The notes under the pieces are model-generated. The model did no database searches and was not told where the DNA came from. It worked only from the letters and a program-made list of their open reading frames with translations. The position numbers were made by a program, and so were the translations under genes. Source: Epichloe hybrida (taxonomy: Eukaryota > Ascomycota > Sordariomycetes > Hypocreales > Clavicipitaceae). Taken from it: DNA of 64,000 nt. Positions within the stretch are counted from its first letter, which is position 1. Each line of letters opens with the position of its first letter. Of this stretch, positions 34,315-47,039 are shown piece after piece. The stretch is from contig JAFEKR010000017.1 of assembly GCA_019022495.1 (NCBI GenBank), forward strand, positions 620,001-684,000. Direction: 5' to 3'.

Positions 34315-35960
34315 TTAATCTTCTATGATGTCGGCCCACTGCGCTCTCAACTGGTCCAGCTGTTGCCAACACTGAGCACCTACCTCTTCAAAGTCAGCGA
34401 TACTCTCAGCAGTGGCATCGCAGGTCCCAATCTTGCGTCCAACAGATTTCCTCAGCACGCCTACGGCTGTGTCAGCGGCAATCATGTCGGCCGTCTCGGG
34501 GTTTCCGTCCCAGCCCCAATCCTCAACTTCCGTCTTCTTCACATCAACTTGCAGACTTGCATCTGTGCTGCTCCCCCATTTTATGCGATCGCCACCCACG
34601 TCATCGAGCGCCTCTTGGTCTTGGAGAACTACCCATACAGCGGCCTTGGCGCCGCGGTACCCGTCGACATTGTGCCAGGGTGAGCCGAGCCAGCGACATA
34701 CAATGAGGGCGAGTCTATAGGCCCAAAAGAGGAACCAGGGCAATGGGAAAAGCGTGCTAGCTACGACACCAGGATGAGTCAGGTACAGCTTTGGTTTGAC
34801 GACCTGTTTGGCAGCAGCTTCGTCGTCGTCGTCGTCGTCAATGGTGAGGAACCGAGACGAGTAGGGGCGAGCCGCAGGGAGGGAATACGTAAGGGAGAGG
34901 AGGTCGATAAGGCGTTTTGCCGACTCGTATGCTTCGGGTCGTGCGAAGCACTGGATATCGTTGACATCAAAGACTTTTCTGACTGCTTCGACGCTGCTGG
35001 ACCAGATGATGCGACCTGGTGCTTCGTTGGTGGATGGCCTGCTCAGCAGAGGCAGGAGGTAATGCCCTAGCATGTAGTGACCGAAGACACAGGCGCAGAA
35101 GACTTCTCCTAGTAGCGGCTTCGCAGGCTGTTCGAGTTTAAATGCACGTCAAGAGTCAGCACAAGTTCCGTCGTTGACTGTAGCAGGGACAGTATCAAGG
35201 TGAACTATGGTGTAGCAAAAAGAACTCACGTAGTTGTAGCTCGGGCGCTCATTCAAAATACGTGTCGGTAGAGCGAGTTTGAATTCTGGCCAAGTGGCCG
35301 TTTGGATGATGCCCTTGAAAAGTAAGGACCAAACGGCCTGGGGGTAGCTCATTCCCGACCAGCCGCCATACGCGGCGTTGCAAACAATGCTGTCAAGCCG
35401 AGGAATCCGGACATTGTGCAGGTACTCGCTGCCCAGGCCCTCGGGGTTGCTGACAGTACCATAACGAAGCGTATGTGCGAGCTTTCTGATCGCACGTAGG
35501 TCGCACAGATCTACTATCAAGCTCAAGATGTGAATCCTGGCCACAGCATCCTGCCACTTGTGGTCTGGCCCAGCACGGGACGCCAGGGCCGCGGAGCTCT
35601 GTGCTGCTTTGATGGCATATTCGCGCAGCGCTCGGATCGTTTCGAGAGACTGATGGCTAGATCGGGTCGTAGGGATAGCGATGAGATGTGAGTTGAGGGA
35701 GCGGGAGCTCAGGAAGTCGTCGATGAGGTGTTGAACCGTGCTGAGACCGATTCCACTGCCAGCATGTCCTCCAAGTCAGCCGATGAGCCAGCAAGGAATT
35801 CGAATTTGGAAGAGCGTGGTTACCTGCTAGCCCCAGTGACAAGGACGAAGAGCTGCTCGTGTGCAGCGACAGACTCCCACGGTGCTGGGCTTGGTGCTGG
35901 GCTTGGTGCTGGGCTTGGTGCTGGGCTCGGGGGAGACCTTTTGGTCACCTTGACGCCCAT
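34315..35960 (-). CDS. ERG27: 3-keto-steroid reductase Erg27 (ergosterol biosynthesis)
   Basis: The enzyme reduces the C-3 ketone of sterol intermediates during C-4 demethylation, at the ER and lipid droplets. The exons are complement(35824..35960), (35230..35755) and (34315..35127), giving about 491 aa. The start is MGVKVTKRSPPSPAPS. Four copies of Ser-Pro-Ala-Pro, encoded by a 12-base tandem repeat, sit right after it. Splicing creates the Rossmann motif VTGASSGIGLSTVQHL. Later blocks are SLIVDLCDLRAIRKLAHTLR, LDSIVCNAAYGGWSG (NNA-like motif), KPLLGEVFCACVFGHYMLGH, RIIWSSSVEAV (Ser) and the catalytic YESAK in ARPEAYESAKRLIDL. An acidic DDDDDDE insert lies further on. The last acceptor was chosen because it restores frame and the FGHY block. 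Confidence 0.87.
35881..35928. repeat. Four-unit dodecamer repeat inside ERG27 exon 1
   Basis: Four GGTGCTGGGCTT units (the last ends TC) encode four Ser-Pro-Ala-Pro copies at the extreme N-terminus of Erg27 on the minus strand. Copy number probably varies between strains. Confidence 0.92.
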
Positions 35961-36679
35961 TTTCACTTTTTGTTCTTCCACCTCACCTACCGCCAGTATG
36001 CACGGGCGGGCACGACGAGCCTGTGACAGCCGAGACCTGATATTGGGAATTCTTTAAACTTGGAAAAGGGTGAGAGAAGACGGGTTCAACGGCAGCATCC
36101 TGCTTCCAATTGCAACAACCGAAGTAGCTGTTCGCAGAAAAAATGCCACCCAAGGTGTCGAGCAGTACATATAGTATGGCTTCCGAGACTGAAATCGAAC
36201 CCGACTTTGTTGTTGTTGGCTCAAAAGCGTTGCACCTGCCACCAGTAGACGGCCAGATGTTGTACGCGTGGCGAAATGGCAGTTGATGGCACGAGACGAG
36301 ACAACCAGTCAGTAGTGCCTGGCCGGCCGCTGTGAGGGCGGGATGTGGGCTTGCATGCTCCGTAATTACCGGTGGGGTCGTGCTTGCTTTTCCAGGTTGC
36401 TTCCTGTGACCTGTTGTTTGATGGCGCTGAATGCACGCGCATAATCAACATCTACATCACGCATTTCATGGCTACTCGACTCATGAATTATTACATCGTT
36501 CGCTTGTTTAGATTTGACCTTTTTTTTTTATCTTTTTTCCCTCTTGCGTCGTTTATTCTTCCCCAATATTGCTTCGTGGACAGTTTCACGAGACATCCCT
36601 CCTTTTACATCTTTCCCCTGCTTTTCTTTACGTGTAGATAGGCATCCAGATTGTCATCAGTCTTGCGCAAAGAATAAAT
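35961..36679. other. Intergenic
   Basis: This lies between the Erg27 start and the Scp160 stop, both on the minus strand. It has a T-rich tract near 36522-36540 and no supported gene. Confidence 0.6.
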
Positions 36680-39600
36680 TTACTCGCGGGCCTTCTGCCC
36701 ATCGCGAACAGCGGCAAGAATCAGGTCCTTGGCTTTCTCTACACCTTCTTTGGTTCCAACAATCTCAATAGCTTCGTCTCTTGCCTGGTCTCGAGGTACT
36801 TGAATCCTGCAGTTGCTCTGTTGTCGGATGGAGTTCACTTTTGACCCGTTCGGGCCAATGACGTGACGGTACGTCTTGGGGTCAGGGAGAATCAGATAAC
36901 CCGTGGAGTCAGTTTTGTTGGCCTGTTCCAGGGCCTTCTGGATGATATCCTTGGCTTTCTGGACATTCTCGGGCGTGCCACGTAAAACCCAGGGAATATC
37001 TCCCTCCTCAGTCGACACAGTTTGCACTACCTTCCAGGAGTGTGCATCCGCCGTCGACTCGGCGTCGTCGGTAATGAGTGGCAGCGAGCCAGTGTTCACT
37101 CTGGCCGAGCTGTCGGGTCTACTGGGGATAGCTTGCCCGGCATGGTCTACGGTAACCTGATGATTGTTTCGAAGCTGGCGGAACAGCTGACCATTGTTGG
37201 ATACAGCATGATGAGCATTGCGGGGGATCTGAATGCTCTCTCCTTGCTGCTGCTTGACAAGACTGGCGATGTGCTCCTTGACCAGCGACACATTCTCAGG
37301 CCGCCCCGTCACCTTGACACCAGTCTTGCCGTCACCCTGTCTGGGTACGTCAATCGAAACTGAGAACTTGGTCTCCATCTGACGCTTCGTGTCGCCACCG
37401 CGGCCGATGAGAGATCGGTGATTCTCGATGGGCACCTCAATCACCTCAGTGACCTGGCTATCGCGCTCGGCTACTATTTCTTGAATGCGCTTCATGATCT
37501 TCTCAACGACCTCAGTGCGCCCCTCAACCTTGATGGTGTTTCCATCGGCTTCTTGCTTGGGGAATTGAATGGTACGAGCAAGCTCTCGCCGGTCGTCAGA
37601 ACCACCAGCGCCAACGACGATTTCCTTAAGTTTAGCACCTAAAAAGAAAACAAAGTCAATAAGGAACAATTCAAATTGGAAGACCAAGTTGTCCAAATGA
37701 ATGCAATACATACCACCAGTGCCAATCAAAGCTTTGTGGTGCTTCTTATCCACCTCAATAGTCTCAACAACTGTGTCATCGAAAACGCTTCGTTTCTCCT
37801 CAAGAACCTTGCGCGCCTTGGCAACTTGAGCAGCAGTTCCCTTGATAGATATCTGGACAATTTCGGCATCCCGGTCGGCAGGGACATCAATACGGGCGCC
37901 AGTGGTCTGGCGCAGCTCATCAAGAGCAGCGCCGCCTTGACCGATGAGGGATCCAACCTGTTTCTGCTGGACTGGTACGGTGGCAGTCACAGAGTGCTCT
38001 TCAAGATACTTGTGAAGAGAGAAAAGCTCGTCTCGCGCTTCGTCAGCACCCCTTTTCGGGCCACGAACAATGACCTCATCAGGAGCCTGCTGACGACGAG
38101 GCTTGCCGGCGTCGCTGGCGACATCCGCATTGGTTAGTTCGTCAGACGCTGCTCTGGCTGAGCGTGGGAAGAAGATGAGGACCTTGTACCGAGTCTGGAG
38201 GCGGTTAATTTGACTTCCTTGAGCACCAATGAGCTCACGGTGATACTTGGGGTCGATCTTCATGATATGAGTCGTCTCATCGGCCAATGTGCGACCGAGG
38301 TTTTGAATGTAGCGACGAGCCTCCTCGGCCTTCGCCTTAGGTCCCTTGAGCTCAACTTGTCCCTCCTGGACCTGTATCTCAACGTCGAATCGATCTCGAA
38401 GCTCCTTAATGTTACTGCCCCCTTTGCCAATAAGATGATTGGCAAATTTTTGAGGGAAGTCAAAAGTCAACGTGAAACCACGCTCCTTCTCGTCCTCCTT
38501 CTCCTGCTCAACAAAGGCCTTCGCCTTTGCGGCAAGAGCTTCGACGGCGGATCTGGGACCACGCAGCGTCACGGTAGTGCCGACCTTGGTCACCCTGACA
38601 GGGATCTGATCCAATGAGCGACTTTCCTGCTCCTTTTTGATGAAACGTCGAAGTCTCTCGTGGAACTTTGCGGGTACATCAAGAGAAGCGCTGGACAGAA
38701 CTTCTTGCTTGTTGATGAAGCCTAAAATGTGTTTTTCGGCTTCCTCAAGAGCCTTTTTAAATACAAGTGCATCTACATCCGAGGGTTTCGTTCGAGGCAG
38801 CTGGTAAGGTCCATCAACAGGGTCAGCACCCTCAAACACCAAGAGAACTGGAACATCGGTCTCGGAGGCTTCAGGCACAACAACGTGGACACCATAATCC
38901 TTCTTCACCTTGGAATTGATATCAGTGCGCAGATGCTGGTGGAAGAACGGGTCAACATGAATGGCCTGCAGGCGGGAAGGAGGGTGGCCATTGATGATAC
39001 CCGTGATCTCGGACTGGGCACGAATGGCATTCTTGCCCTCTCGAGAATACAGCTCCCAAGGCAACGCCCCATGCTGAGAGAAAGGGGTGTTGATGTGAGT
39101 GTTGTAGAGCTTCTCAAGACGGCCAATCTCCTTCCGTTGACGGAGATAACGAGTGACGTGGCCAGCATGGGCAGACGCACCTCCGGAGGCGTTGCGGTGG
39201 AATCGGCCAATGTCAATGTTGGACATTTGCATGCCCATTGCCAGATCCATAGCCCTCTCAAGACCAGCCTGAACACGATCAGCGGGACCAATAATAGTGA
39301 CCGTATCTTCTTCTTCCTCAGAAGGTAGGATAATGGTGCATCCGGTCTCCGCAAAGAAGTCATCGGACGGCACACCACGGCTTCCAATGATGAACTGATG
39401 GCGACCTCTCTGGATAGATAGCTGTTCCAGCTCCAACTGCTTGTGAAGTTCTTCAACGTGTCGCTCAATTTCGGCGCGAACTCGCTGAATGGCGGCGCGA
39501 TCACCAGCTAGTTGAATGTGATCGTCTTCAGCACGAGCAGGGGTGAAAATCGGTCGCTGGCCTGGCTGGGGGGGAATAGGGGTTGCAACTTGAGAGACAG

Positions 39601-40647
39601 CCTGGTGAGCAGGAACTCGAATCTGAATTCCATGGTTGTCCTCCAAGGTTTGAGCAAGCGAGTTTCTGGGTCCGGCAATAAAGGGATAAAAGACTGCAGG
39701 GACACCGCGGACTTTGGTCTGCACGTTCGCAGATCGCTCGCCAGCGATCTTGAGGAGCTCATTGCGAGCAGAGGCCGCAGAAAGAGCATTTCCTTCGACA
39801 ACGACGTCGATGGTAGCTTCGTCATCATCAGCTAAAAGAGTATTTTCCTCGACCTTGGGCAGCTGGATCTTTGCTCCCGTCTTCTCCTGCAAAGCTCTGA
39901 TCATAGAGCCACCTTTTCCGATGACATGAGCTCGAGCTGAGTAGGGAATAGGGACCTTGATAGATGTCTACACCATGTCAGCGAACTGGAAACAATAGAA
40001 AAGGACAACACATGCTGTGATTTCAGACCTACTCTGGTGCCGATTTGCTGAACCAGGTCCTTGAGAGCCTGTTGAGCAATCTCCTGAGGACCAGTGGCAT
40101 CAAATCGAAGGCGGCCATTGGATGCCGTAGCCATCGTAATATTTGCTCGTGACTTGCGGTTGATGTCCTTCAAGATGTCCGGGATTGGTCGCCTCAATTG
40201 GCCGCGGGGAAGGACAAATTGAGGCTCCAGTGTCACAGTCTCGACATTGCGACCAGGGATGAACATGGAAGGAGTAGATGCCTTAGACGGAGTGGCGGTA
40301 CCAGAAGCCGGAGTCGGGGAGCGTGAAGGTCCATTGGGAGACGTGCCAACGCCATTGGCACTGTTCTTTGCTCCCCAGATAGGGGCAACATTAGCGCTCT
40401 TGCCTTTGGGTGCTCCAAGTTCTGGGAAGAGTTCGTGGGATTGTGTGTCGAGAGGAGCCTTGGGATTCTGAGGCTCCTGCTGTTTACCAGCGGACTTTGT
40501 ACTCATGGGGGCAGCCCAGGACCCAGAGGCGTCGTTGACTGGCTTAGAAGGAAGATCTTCGTCCGGGACCTCCTCAACGGTGGCATAGTGGGGGTCCTCG
40601 GCGTGCTTCTGGAGAAGCTTCTGGGCGATAGATTCTTCGGAGGCCAT
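36680..40647 (-). CDS. SCP160: Scp160/vigilin-type multi-KH RNA-binding protein
   Basis: This polysome- and ER-associated RNA-binding protein affects translation and ploidy control in yeast. The exons are complement(40033..40647), (37714..39967) and (36680..37638), giving 1275 aa. The start is MASEESIAQKLLQKHAEDPH. The N-terminal 170 residues are disordered. At least eight KH domains show a recognisable GxxG loop, for example HVIGKGGSMIRALQE, HLIGKGGSNIKEL, ELIGAQGSQINRLQ, SLIGQGGAALDEL, ALIGTGGAKLKEI, SLIGRGGDTKRQM and HVIGPNGSKVNSI; others are degenerate (IIGSRGVPSDDF), as in vigilins. Intron 1 joins LVQQIGTR to TSIKVPIPYSARAH. Intron 2 (75 nt) is a multiple of three with no stop and falls inside a GxxG loop, so unspliced mRNA would stay in frame. 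Confidence 0.93.
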
Positions 40648-43600
40648 TTTCAAACGTTCGAGCAATGATTTGAAAGAAGATTTATGAGTGATGGATGGCG
40701 TGTTTTGGGTCGGATACGACACGTCACCCGAGTCTATGCTATTTCAAGAGGTTGTCAGCATGAGCTTCGTCCCTGTCCATTATAAAGGCTGAGAGAGTCG
40801 ACATGGCGCCCTCGACATGGAAATTAGTCAATTCTAGAACGTACAATTTCTTTCACCGGCTAGCACTTTTTTCCTCGAGGCTAACAAAGACGAGGCAGGG
40901 GAGCTCGTCAAAAAAAAATGCAGTTTGATACTCTTTTTTATTTCTTCTTTGTTGGAGGTTTCTGTGTCTAGAATGTTACTCAGCCAACCTACAAATATTT
41001 TGAAACGATTACCGGTGACCAGAGGAATAAACCAGAAGAGGCAGAGACCAGGGAAGGGGGGGATGATGCCGGAAGAGATGGTAAGAAAGAAAAGTGTCGA
41101 GGCGAACGAAGTTAAGGGTGAGGTGGTAACAAGTCTCCTAGCTCTCTCCACCAAAGGGTCAAAGACAAGAGAAAAAAAAAGCGGAGCCACCAGTGCACGC
41201 ATGGGTTTCCCCACCAGAGCATTGCACGACAAATTTCTGTAGCCTGCCTGCGTCGCCTAGTCTACCTAGTCACGAGTTTCGGCATGTGACCTTGAGCTAC
41301 CCGGTAGTCAGTTGTGCATTTTAATCAAGCAAGAAGTAAATGGAGCGCGTGGTGAATGCACAGCCATAGCCTTTTATTTGATCAATTTTCACGCCGCATG
41401 CTTTGGGGTTCCATGACCAATCGATCTCGACGCTGCGGGAATTTCCAAGAGACTCCAAAAGATAAATGACATGAAAAACGAGCAAATGTCAAGCGTGCAT
41501 CGTAACCGTAAGAAGTTGTGATGCCCGGAGTCAACCCGTTGGGCTTGCGAATGACGTACCTACCTAGATGGTTTCATATGTAGGTAAAATGCACACGAAG
41601 GGCAATATTCTGCACTGCGACAAATCTTTGCACCACACGGTTTTTTTTTAAAAATAGAAAAAAAAACCCGGGGTGAAGTTTACTAATTCCTTTCCTTTTC
41701 ATCCCGTTCTCCAGGAAAGAAAGCAATGTGCAGAGCAGAGCCCAAGATCGGCGCGCCAATACACTTGACTGCTATTAATGACATTTACAGCCTAGTGAAA
41801 TGGACTACATCTAATTGTAAATGTACCTTCAATTAGTGAATGTTAATTGCATACAAGCCCATGTAGTGATCGCAGCGAGGCCTTACCAAAAGAGATATGA
41901 AATACGGGGCCTAGTAATCCTGAAAGCCATTAGCGCAGCACATTTTGACACGGGAAAACACATTATGTATTGGCTTGTGTTCAAGTGCTGAGACCACCAA
42001 CTCGAGAAACACGAGACGATTTGGATTCGATGCTCGCTTGCATTCGTATCCGCCTGCGAACCTAGCCCTCGACTGTTGATAGAAGTTCAAGTATTTCGCT
42101 CGGCACAGCTAATTTTGATGGAGCTTGTTTACCAGATTGATGTCACATGCACGGATGATGCGGAGTACGAACCAGAGTGCGGATAAAATGCAAGCTGCTC
42201 TCTTTGCACTGTAACCCCACAATAAATCAACTAGCAGTTGTCACCAACAATGTCGACGGGCAGGGGAGGGTCAATGGATTTGTGTATTTATGTATGCTTC
42301 AGGGTCCTATTGTCAAGTAGTATTGTGAACATTTCTGGCTTATTAACCTTACAGGTCTGTCGAGGTACACATCCTTAGCCAGGTCAAGTAAGGAGTGGGC
42401 GTAATAAGCCGTAGCCCTTTTACGGAGTACATACACGTCCGTTCTCGCGCGACTGCTGGGCCATTGCAATTGCAACCCTCCTGCTATGGCGGGTATCATG
42501 GACGCCAACCACGCAGCTAGGTCTCTTGGCTTTGAAAACGCAGCCACTGGGCCTCGGCCGTGCATGTGTCGATGAATAAAGAGTTTGGGCGACGGTGACG
42601 CTTTCGTCCTGTGCTGTGAATCGAGAAGGGTATACCAAGATGATGATGATCCCCTCGTTTGCCAATTGATGGAAAACTCTCAGTGGTGGTTAGATTAGTT
42701 GGTAGAGTGGCGCGGTGCTGGAAATCCGGATAGGCTGGGTCAAGGCCATGTTCGATTGTTTCATCAATGCCGTTCAGCACTGTGCGACCCTCCACCCCTA
42801 AGCTCCCACCAAAAGGGTGATGGGTGATGGGTGATGGGAAGCTTGCGTTTGGGTAGTGGAACTGGAAGATCCGTTGTTGATTAAAATGACTGGGGTTGGC
42901 GTCGTCGACGAGTCGCACCTTCAGGCTCAATGCAGGCATTCCAAGCCGGCTCGCGACCCTCGTTAATTTTATTAAGCGCAAGTCTAGATTCCCAATCACA
43001 ACCAAGCTCAATTGCTCATCGTGAATGGATTGTTGCCTGCATCCTCTCGGATATTAATTCTCCTCCTACATCCCATCCTCCTATCAGTTTTTTTTCTTCT
43101 CTTGCAGAGAGGCACTCACGAAATTCGCCCATCGAAGATACTGCCGTCGCACATCATTCCTCGACCAGCTCTACGAATTGGTCCGGATAGGAACTACAGT
43201 GACAGGCTGACAGCTGTACATTGTACGGAAGCTGAAGCAGCCCCGCCCACTTGTGGTCCCGTTGGTCCCGTTGATACCGTTGGCACCGTTATCATTACAT
43301 GTATTCATCAACTGATCGACTTGCAAGATTGAGATCGCCTGTTTATTAGGTACGTTGAAAAAGAGTTCAGCACCAAACCAGAAAGGACAGGCTCTGGTCT
43401 GGGATATGGCCTGCTGCAGAAGCAGCGAGGCCACTGTACAGAGGCCACCCACCGTACAGTGAAGATCAGATCAACAACTGCCTCTGCCTCGGTGGACGCA
43501 TCAAACAACGGGGTTCCTGGGCGCTGGCAAGGGACTCCCGAACCACCCTCCTTGCTTTATTACAGCCTGCGGATTACATGTTGCGCATGTACTCCGTATC

Positions 43601-43924
43601 TTGGCCGTGCCTGCTGACAGTGAGACTTGGATCGTGCAGACAAGACACCCCGGGCCAAGCTCAGGGGGCCCCCGTCGTATCCCATGTGCCCATCCATCGT
43701 CCAATCCATTAATCCCACGAACACGAACCTGGAGCATCCACACGGCCCAGCGAACGGCCTGTTTCGAACCTTGGCGTAATAGTAGTAGTAGTAGGTACGG
43801 AGGACGTGGAAAAGACTCAGTCGACAGGTTGACACATCGGCGGCTCCTGCTTGCTGGTCGTCGTTGGTCGTGCTGGCCCTGGAGGAGAAACAGCTCGTGA
43901 GCCAACATCATCAAAGTAACCTGC

Positions 43925-43964
43925 GCACAACCGCACAACCGCACAACCGCACAACCGCACAACC
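43925..43964. repeat. Five-unit GCACAACC octamer tandem repeat
   Basis: Five perfect 8-base units lie in the presumed 5' leader of the Ste20-type kinase gene. Confidence 0.93.
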
Positions 43965-44009
43965 AACCCCCGCTCCTTCCTTCAGTCATCCTCCACGAAG
44001 ACAACAAAG

Positions 44010-44037
44010 GACCCGCCGACCCGCCGACCCGCCGACC
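44010..44037. repeat. GACCCGCC octamer tandem repeat (three units plus a partial)
   Basis: A second 8-base array lies 45 bases after the first, about 90 bases before the kinase start codon. Confidence 0.9.
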
Positions 44038-44125
44038 CTCTCTGCCCGCCCAGCTGTCCTCTAATAAGACCTGAGACTTTTGTTCCTTCCTTTTTCTTTT
44101 AGGCAAGGTGGAACTGGACAGGATC

Positions 44126-47039
44126 ATGGACGGTCCGGGATCGTCCTTCAACGGCAGTACTCAACGTCGCAAGCTAGTCAAGAAACACCCTTCCCATTCA
44201 TACACTCGCTCCTCATCAGGCCTCGACGACTCCCAGTCGCTTGGCAGCAAACGCAGCTCCCAGAGTCTTCGACGAGCACCCAGCGCTCCGCCCGTGCGAT
44301 CGCCTGCCAACAATTACGCCTCGAGCAGCTCATCGCCCAGACATCCTGCTGTTTCTCAGTGGCCATCGAATGCCTCACCCGCCCTCTCCCAAGGAGACTT
44401 TCTCGCCACCGCCCATCCAGCTAGCACCACCGCTTCGCATTCCGCGCCCGCGCATCGCCCAGATCGACTTTCCGACACTCACCCTCGCCGAGAAAGCAGA
44501 GAACAATCCGACGACCTTCTTGGCGCGCCTTTTGACGGGGCTGCCATATTGAGCCGCATCGAGTCTACCAAATACGCCAGCCCACAGACGTCATCCCAAC
44601 GGTCACCCGTCTCCCCCGCGCTGAACAAGACCATTGTAGACAAGAGATTCGTGAGCCCCGCGCTGCGACCGTCGCGGAGTTTTGGCAACATGGAGCCCGC
44701 CATTTCGGAGAAAAATCACGCCGGCAGAGCGCCCGAAGCTGGCGTGACCGGGCCAAAACGATATTCAGATGAGGGCAAGGAATCGAAGCCGCTCATACTG
44801 CGGAAGAAGTCTGGATTCTCAGGGTTTGTCACCAGTCTAGTCGGGTCACAAAAAAAGCCAATCATCTCGGCGCCGGAAAACCCCGTTCATGTCACGCACG
44901 TCGGATACGACAGTTCGACTGGCCAATTCACGGTATGTCGATCAGCGGCGTGTCAGCCTGCCGGAAAGTTATGACTGCTGATATGCTGATATGCTGATGC
45001 TTCTCTATAGGGATTGCCAAAAGAATGGCAGCGGTTAATAAACGAAAGCGGCATTCCTGAAAAGGAGCGTCGGGAAAACCCTCAGACCATGGTTGATATC
45101 CTGCAGTTTTACAAGGAAACAACTGAACGGCCGCCCGAAGATCAGGTTTTGGAGAAATTCCATAATGCTGGACCGACAGATAGCCGTCAATACAGCACGC
45201 CCACATCACCCAATATGTATCCCGCGAATTATATGGGTAAGAGAGCTTCTTGTGGATCTTCTTCTTCTTCATTGTTTGACAGGTGTGTCTTGGCCACTGA
45301 CAGCATGCTTTGAAAAATAACCAGGGAGCTTCGAGAATCCCCGAGCGCCGCCTCCTGTCCCTGCATCGAGGGCCCCCGGTAGAGACATGATACCCAGCCG
45401 ACCGGCCCCTAAACCGCCCGTCAGCATGAGTAATCGACCGACACCATCAAATGCTTATTCGACGACCAACGACTCTGGCATCGGGTTATCGCAGCAGTCT
45501 GATGACTTGTCACAGATGCAGCTAAAGGATAGCGCCCCCATGCTACCCGAGGAGCATCGATCAAGATCCAATTCACGGGCCAACGGCCCGTCGCCATTCA
45601 GCCCCCCCACGCCTCAGCTGAGTAGCCAACCCTCTGTGGCACAATCGGCAGTGTATCAGCAGCAACTGATGCAGCAACAGCATGAGCAAGCCTTGGCACA
45701 AGCTCAGGCCGCCATGTCGGGCCATGTCGGGCGCGCTCCTAGCAAGAGACAAGCTCCTCAACCTCAAGCACCTATTCCAAGTCCTCATCAAACCGTAGCT
45801 TACGCTCGACTAGGAGAAGCAAATGGTCACGCACATGTCCCACGTCAGCAGCAGGCTGCTCCTGGTGGCGTCCCTGTCCCGAGGCCGAGGCATCGACCCC
45901 GCCAAAGCAACGCCATCGACGTGGTTGCGTCGCTCAAACGAATCTGTGACGATGGGGATCCACGGGAACTTTTCCGCAGCTTCAACAAAATTGGCCAGGG
46001 TGCATCTGGCGGTGTGTACACCGGCTACGAAAGAGCCACCAACCGCTTGGTAGCGATAAAACAGATGAACTTGGAGCAGCAACCCAAGAAAGATTTGATC
46101 ATCAACGAAATCTTGGTCATGAAGGACAGTTCTCACCCGAACATAGTTAATTACATTGCCAGCTACCTTTGCATAGGTGAGCTGTGGGTAGTGATGGAAT
46201 TCATGGAGGGTGGTAGTCTGACAGACGTTGTAACCTTCAACATCATGACGGAAGGGCAAATTGCGTCGGTATGCCGAGAGACCTTGATGGGATTGCAACA
46301 TCTCCACTCTAAAGGGGTCATTCATCGTGACATCAAGTCGGACAACATTTTATTATCCAACGAGGGTAACATCAAGCTGAGTGAGTGGGAACCCCGTGTT
46401 TTCTCCCCAGGCCTGCTTTTTCGCGATGACGTGGCCCCGCGCGCGCGATGCAATGCAACGTTATTCGCGACGTCGATTCACTTTGCCTCTAACAAGTTCT
46501 ATTTCGTTAGCCGACTTTGGCTTCTGTGCCACAATTAACGAAACCCACAACAAGCGAACAACCATGGTCGGAACCCCCTACTGGATGGCACCCGAAGTTG
46601 TGACGAGAAAAGAGTACGGTCGCAAGGTAGACATTTGGTCTCTCGGAATCATGGCCATTGAAATGATCGAAGGGGAGCCACCGTATCTCACGGAATCGCC
46701 TCTCCGGGCTTTGTGGCTGATAGCAACAAACGGAACGCCTCAGATCAGAAACGAAGAAGAGTTGTCGCCCGTCTTCAGAGATTTCCTCTGCTTTGCGTTG
46801 AAGGTTGACCCAGAGAAGAGAGCTAGCGCTCACGACCTGCTCAGGGTACGTTTTCATGATCCATGTTGACGTCGCTCTTCCCCAACGCGGAATCGTGTCA
46901 AAGAGATGCACTTTACTAACCCCTTGTGTGTGTGAAATAGCACGATTTTATGAAGCAATGTGTGGATTTGGGTCAATTAGCACCCCTTGTTCGAGCCGCT
47001 AGAGAGCAAAGAGCTCAGGAAAAGGCACGGAAGCAGTAA
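44126..47039 (+). CDS. STE20: Ste20-type p21-activated protein kinase
   Basis: This is a Cdc42/Rac effector kinase feeding MAPK and polarity pathways. Exons 44126..44932, 45011..45236, 45325..46380, 46511..46845 and 46941..47039 give 840 aa. The start is [20 protein letters not shown]. The N-terminal 250 residues are Ser-rich and disordered. The CRIB/PBD is [20 protein letters not shown] joined to [15 protein letters not shown] Pro/Gln-rich linker follows. The kinase domain (about 562-815) has [17 protein letters not shown] (Lys), [21 protein letters not shown] restored by splicing, and [13 protein letters not shown]. It ends [20 protein letters not shown]. No PH domain precedes the CRIB, so it is Ste20/PakA-like and not Cla4. 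Confidence 0.92.

Larger units (their letters stand above)
40648..44125. other. Long gene-poor divergent region (3.5 kb)
   Basis: This region separates the divergent Scp160 and Ste20-type genes. Frames at 40834-41232 and 42517-43011 (both minus) show no recognisable motif and I do not call them. The last 250 bases are probably the Ste20 leader and contain two octamer arrays. TACGGAGTAC occurs at 42421-42430 and TACTCCGTA at 43590-43598. A long AT-rich stretch runs from about 41560 to 42330. Confidence 0.5.

Noticed and set aside
40834..41232. 132-codon minus-strand open frame upstream of Scp160
   Set aside because: Translation is low in complexity and hydrophobic without a membrane-protein pattern. 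It overlaps the probable Scp160 promoter.
42517..43011. 164-codon minus-strand open frame in the long gene-poor region
   Set aside because: No recognisable domain and no supporting exon structure. GC-rich spacers often contain such frames.
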